From the NCBI GenBank assembly GCA_029880325.1, contig JAOUOP010000033.1:23397-87396 (forward strand): a stretch of DNA of 64,000 bases, in the 5' to 3' direction. The first letter of the stretch is position 1. Each line of letters opens with the position of its first letter. The DNA is from Myxococcales bacterium (GTDB lineage: Bacteria; Myxococcota_A; Polyangia; Polyangiales; JAFGIB01). Under the pieces are notes generated by a model. The model made no database searches, was not told the origin of the DNA, and worked only from the letters and a program-made list of their open reading frames with translations. Positions 63,873-64,000 of the stretch are shown piece after piece. The position numbers were made by a program, and so were the translations under genes.

Positions 63873-63911
63873 GCCCCCTCGGAAAACTTGACCACAAGCC
63901 ACCGAGGGGGC
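63873..63911. repeat. Strong hairpin at the edge of the transposase region
   Basis: GCCCCCTCGG (63873-63882) and CCGAGGGGGC (63902-63911) are perfect 10-bp inverted repeats with a 19-base loop. They lie between the truncated transposase and the gene starting at 63945. RAYT transposases are known to act on such palindromes, but a terminator-like role is also possible. Confidence 0.6.
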
Positions 63912-63944
63912 GCTCCTTCAATCGCCAATGAGAAGGAGGCTCCC

Positions 63945-64000
63945 TTGTACGCCGAGCTGCTCGCGGACGCGAGCTTTGTGGATGTATTGGTCGAGGTGGA
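63945..64000 (+). CDS. Start of a gene cut by the window edge
   Basis: A TTG start at 63945 follows AAGGAGG at the right distance and reads MYAELLADASFVDVLVEVD to the window end. From memory, similar N-termini begin transposon-associated proteins in myxobacteria, but only 18 residues are visible, so the family is uncertain. Confidence 0.4.
   Translation, partial: MYAELLADASFVDVLVEV

Overview
The window is high-GC DNA from a Gram-negative bacterium, most likely a member of the Myxococcota (former Deltaproteobacteria). Supporting signs are the BamA-Skp-FabZ-Lol envelope block, a type A RNase P RNA, Ala/Pro-rich proteins with TonB-like C-termini, a PilZ protein of the myxobacterial type, Ser/Thr kinases, and an Alternative Complex III operon joined to an aa3-type oxidase. 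The placement is inferred from gene families only.

Bases 1-7 kb hold the end of radA, then on the minus strand a secreted HEIGH metalloprotease-like protein, gmk, a YicC protein and a DUF507 protein. A Crp/Fnr regulator diverges from these across a perfect 16-bp palindrome. About 1.07 kb of decayed DNA follows (5728-6793). Bases 6.8-17 kb are a minus-strand block, read right to left: prfB (with the classical +1 frameshift), lysS, a Lol-type permease with a long N-terminal membrane extension, lolD, bamA, skp and fabZ.

Bases 17-26 kb carry a PilZ protein, a TonB-like protein, a multi-S1 RNA-binding protein, tRNA-Val(CAC), a crotonase, ridA, purA and serA. Bases 26.8-41.4 kb are a single respiratory operon on the plus strand, actABCDEF, then a membrane protein, two cytochromes c, a small membrane protein, coxB, coxA, coxC, subunit IV, a second subunit III and a small membrane protein. 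It should carry electrons from quinol through ACIII and cytochromes c to oxygen. CoxA keeps the D-channel and GHPEV glutamate but has Met where the K-channel lysine is expected, with Glu beside it. Histidine-rich segments recur in several proteins of the operon.

Bases 41.4-54.4 kb contain a flippase-like membrane protein, pgsA, a transmembrane Ser/Thr kinase, an OmpA-domain protein, asnS, a MerR-like regulator with a sigma-region-4-like partner, glutathione reductase, an inverted-repeat element, an FGE-like lipoprotein, rnpB, a small conserved-looking protein and a DsbA-like lipoprotein. Bases 54.4-62.4 kb hold a receiver/glutaredoxin-like/thioredoxin-reductase-like fusion, a malyl-CoA-lyase-family enzyme, a probable outer-membrane protein with a membrane-anchored partner, and a GMC oxidoreductase with a small partner. 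The last 1.5 kb is mobile-element territory: an N-terminally truncated RAYT-like transposase, a strong hairpin and the start of another gene cut by the window edge.

Most of the window is housekeeping. I did not find a clearly new defence or mobile system. The strongest leads are the altered K-channel, the His-rich respiratory operon, the cysteine-bearing sigma-region-4 protein with its MerR neighbour, the extended Lol permease and two inverted-repeat elements.
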